6,551 nucleotides of DNA from Bacillota bacterium (lineage in GTDB: Bacteria; Armatimonadota; Hebobacteria; Hebobacterales; Hebobacteraceae), in assembly GCA_030668755.1 (NCBI GenBank), contig DAOVEW010000062.1:1-6551 (forward strand), written 5' to 3'. How positions within the stretch are numbered: the first letter of the stretch is position 1; each line of letters begins with the position of its first letter. Shown here in pieces: positions 5,378 to 6,551 of the stretch. Position numbers and translations under genes: made by a program. The notes beneath the pieces were generated by a model that ran no database searches, had not been told where the DNA came from, and saw only the letters and a program-made list of their open reading frames with translations.

Positions 5378-6199
5378 ATGACCGTACCCGGGAACATCGT
5401 CGAGAACGCGGCAGCGCATCCGACCATACCTCCGGATAGGGTGTTCACCGGCCATCCCGTCAAGCTGGCCATCTTCGAGGGCCCCCTGGATTTACTGCTC
5501 CACCTCATAGACCGGGATGAGATAGATATCTTCGACATCCCGATAGAGCACATCACCAACCAATACCTCGAGCATCTCTCCAAGCTCGAGTCCCTGAACC
5601 TCGAAGTGGCGGGCGAGTTCCTGGTAATGGCGGCCCAGTTGCTGGAGATCAAGTCGCGCATGTTGCTGCCGGCCGACGAGCAGACGAAGGGCGAGGAGGA
5701 CGAAGAGGTCGGCGATCCTCGGGCCGAGCTGGTGGCTCGGCTGCTCGAGTACCGGCGGTATAAGCACGTTGCCGAGGAGCTGCGGGCCCGCGCGGAGGTG
5801 CAGCGCTTCGTCTTCTCCCGCCGCGAGCTGGTCAACGGCAATGGCAACGGAGATCACCAGGACCAGCCCTGCCTGATGCTGAACGAGGTGTCCACCTTCG
5901 ATCTGTGGGCGGCCTTCCAGAGTGTGCTCAGCCGGGTCAAGGAGCCGCGCGAGGGCGCGGTGACCAGAGCTCGCTTCACCGTAGCTCAGAAGATGGCAGC
6001 TATCGCCGCTCGGGTCCGCTGGGCCGAGGATGGCATTGCCTTCCTCGACTTGTTCGACGAGAAAGTGACCCGGATCGAGGTGATCGTGACCTTCCTCTCA
6101 CTGCTGGAGCTCATCCGCCTTCGCCGCGTGCGGGTGGCGCAGGAGGGGCTGTTGGGCGACATCCGGGTTTACGCGATCGCGCAATCCGCTGACCGATGA
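5378..6199 (+). CDS. scpA: Segregation and condensation protein A (ScpA kleisin)
   Basis: Kleisin subunit of the bacterial SMC-ScpAB condensin, which bridges SMC heads and recruits ScpB for chromosome compaction and segregation; it acts on the nucleoid. The 273-residue product is slightly longer than many family members (about 240-260), mainly through a 25-residue N-terminal lead. The family signature FEGPLDLLLHLI is at 33-44, followed by the helical N-terminal SMC-binding region (IDIFDIPIEHITNQYLEHL, 49-67) and LNLEVAGEFLVMAAQLLEIK with SRMLLP (83-98). An acidic linker (EEDEE) is at 106-110, and a Gly/Asn-repeat linker (NGNGNG) at 163-168 divides the protein. The C-terminal winged-helix domain, which contacts an SMC head, is at about 230-272 (VIVTFLSLLELIRLRRVRVAQEGLLGDI region). 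A strong GGAGG precedes the ATG. The stop overlaps the scpB start, so the two are co-transcribed and probably translationally coupled. Confidence 0.97.
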   Translation: MTVPGNIVENAAAHPTIPPDRVFTGHPVKLAIFEGPLDLLLHLIDRDEIDIFDIPIEHITNQYLEHLSKLESLNLEVAGEFLVMAAQLLEIKSRMLLPADEQTKGEEDEEVGDPRAELVARLLEYRRYKHVAEELRARAEVQRFVFSRRELVNGNGNGDHQDQPCLMLNEVSTFDLWAAFQSVLSRVKEPREGAVTRARFTVAQKMAAIAARVRWAEDGIAFLDLFDEKVTRIEVIVTFLSLLELIRLRRVRVAQEGLLGDIRVYAIAQSADR

Positions 6200-6551
6200 C
6201 CGATCAGGAGGCGCAGTCCACCGGGCCGGACGAGGCGCTGCATCGAGCGCCCGCGTCCGATGAGGAAGCCTGCCACAGCAGTGGCGGCGGGGACGTGGAT
6301 CCGGGGCTGCGGGAGAAGCTCCCGGCGCTCGAAGCGGTGCTCTTCATGGCCGCGGAGCCGCTGCCCGTCGCCGAACTGGCCGAGATCCTCGACGCCACGC
6401 CGCAGCAGGCGGAGATGCTGGTGCGTCTCTTGACTGCCGACTACGAGGGCCGAGGCATTCAGGTGACCCGCGTCGCCGGCGGCTATCAGGTCTGCACTCG
6501 CCCCGAGTACGGACCCACTGTGGCCAAGCTCCACAAGCCCGAGCGCTTCCG
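6196..6551 (+). CDS. scpB: Segregation and condensation protein B (ScpB), 5' part only
   Basis: ScpB dimerises through winged-helix domains and binds the ScpA linker in the SMC-ScpAB complex. From the ATG at 6196-6198, 118 codons are present before the right edge; family members are usually about 170-250 residues, so roughly the first half is seen. The first winged-helix domain is clear from residue 45: LEAVLFMAAEPLPVAELAEI, then a helix-turn-helix-like segment, then IQVTRVAGGYQVCTRPEYGP (88-107), matching the family's typical LEALLFAAGEPL...GGYQLVTRPEY. The start is set by the ATGA overlap with the scpA stop. It gives an unusual polar, acidic lead of about 40 residues before the domain. A GTG at 6295 (residue 34) is an alternative start. 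No strong SD precedes 6196, so expression probably relies on coupling to scpA. Confidence 0.95.
   Translation, partial: MTDQEAQSTGPDEALHRAPASDEEACHSSGGGDVDPGLREKLPALEAVLFMAAEPLPVAELAEILDATPQQAEMLVRLLTADYEGRGIQVTRVAGGYQVCTRPEYGPTVAKLHKPERF

Noticed and set aside
5104..5847. 247-codon minus-strand frame overlapping scpA
   Set aside because: Ser/Arg-rich shadow of ScpA, whose family motifs are unambiguous on the plus strand.
1..6551. tRNA, rRNA or CRISPR arrays
   Set aside because: No cloverleaf, rRNA-like segment or spaced short palindromic repeats seen; the only regular repeats are the 126-bp coding TPR units.

Overview
This is a GC-rich bacterial chromosome fragment in which an accessory, defence-like gene sits beside core genes. 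The ScpA/ScpB condensin pair, a bacterial-type TrpRS with an apparently leaderless promoter, an IS110-family relic and a TIR/NB-ARC/TPR protein together suggest a high-GC, free-living bacterium outside the Enterobacteria. Armatimonadota, Chloroflexota, Actinomycetota or a deep Firmicutes-like line are all possible. The sequence alone does not settle the phylum, and this placement is inference.

Layout. Positions 1-2161 (minus strand) are one uninterrupted reading frame of at least 720 codons whose 3' end lies beyond the left edge. It encodes an N-terminal TIR domain, a central NB-ARC/STAND ATPase and C-terminal 42-residue tetratricopeptide repeats, the architecture of bacterial NLR-like immune proteins. 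It is divergent from a decayed IS110-family transposase tail (about 2286-2573, plus). Next comes trpS (2675-3664, plus), whose extended -10 box ends only 10 bases before the ATG. Positions 3665-5377 form an accessory-looking block between trpS and scpA: about 340 bases without a recognisable gene but with a candidate promoter, an unrecognised six-helix membrane protein (4026-4910), an in-frame hydrophobic continuation after its TGA (4911-5018), then a hairpin and further non-coding sequence. The right end is the scpA-scpB operon (5378-6199 and 6196 to beyond the right edge), overlapping by ATGA.

How the genes work together. ScpA and ScpB are the kleisin and winged-helix subunits that act with SMC in chromosome organisation and segregation. 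TrpRS charges tRNA-Trp. The TIR-NB-ARC-TPR protein is probably a self-contained sensor-effector: the TPRs sense, NB-ARC switches and oligomerises, and TIR probably consumes NAD+. The membrane protein has no assignable function. The two most unusual points are the coding-like transmembrane continuation after the UGA at 4908-4910 and the perfect 14-bp inverted repeat inside the end of trpS.
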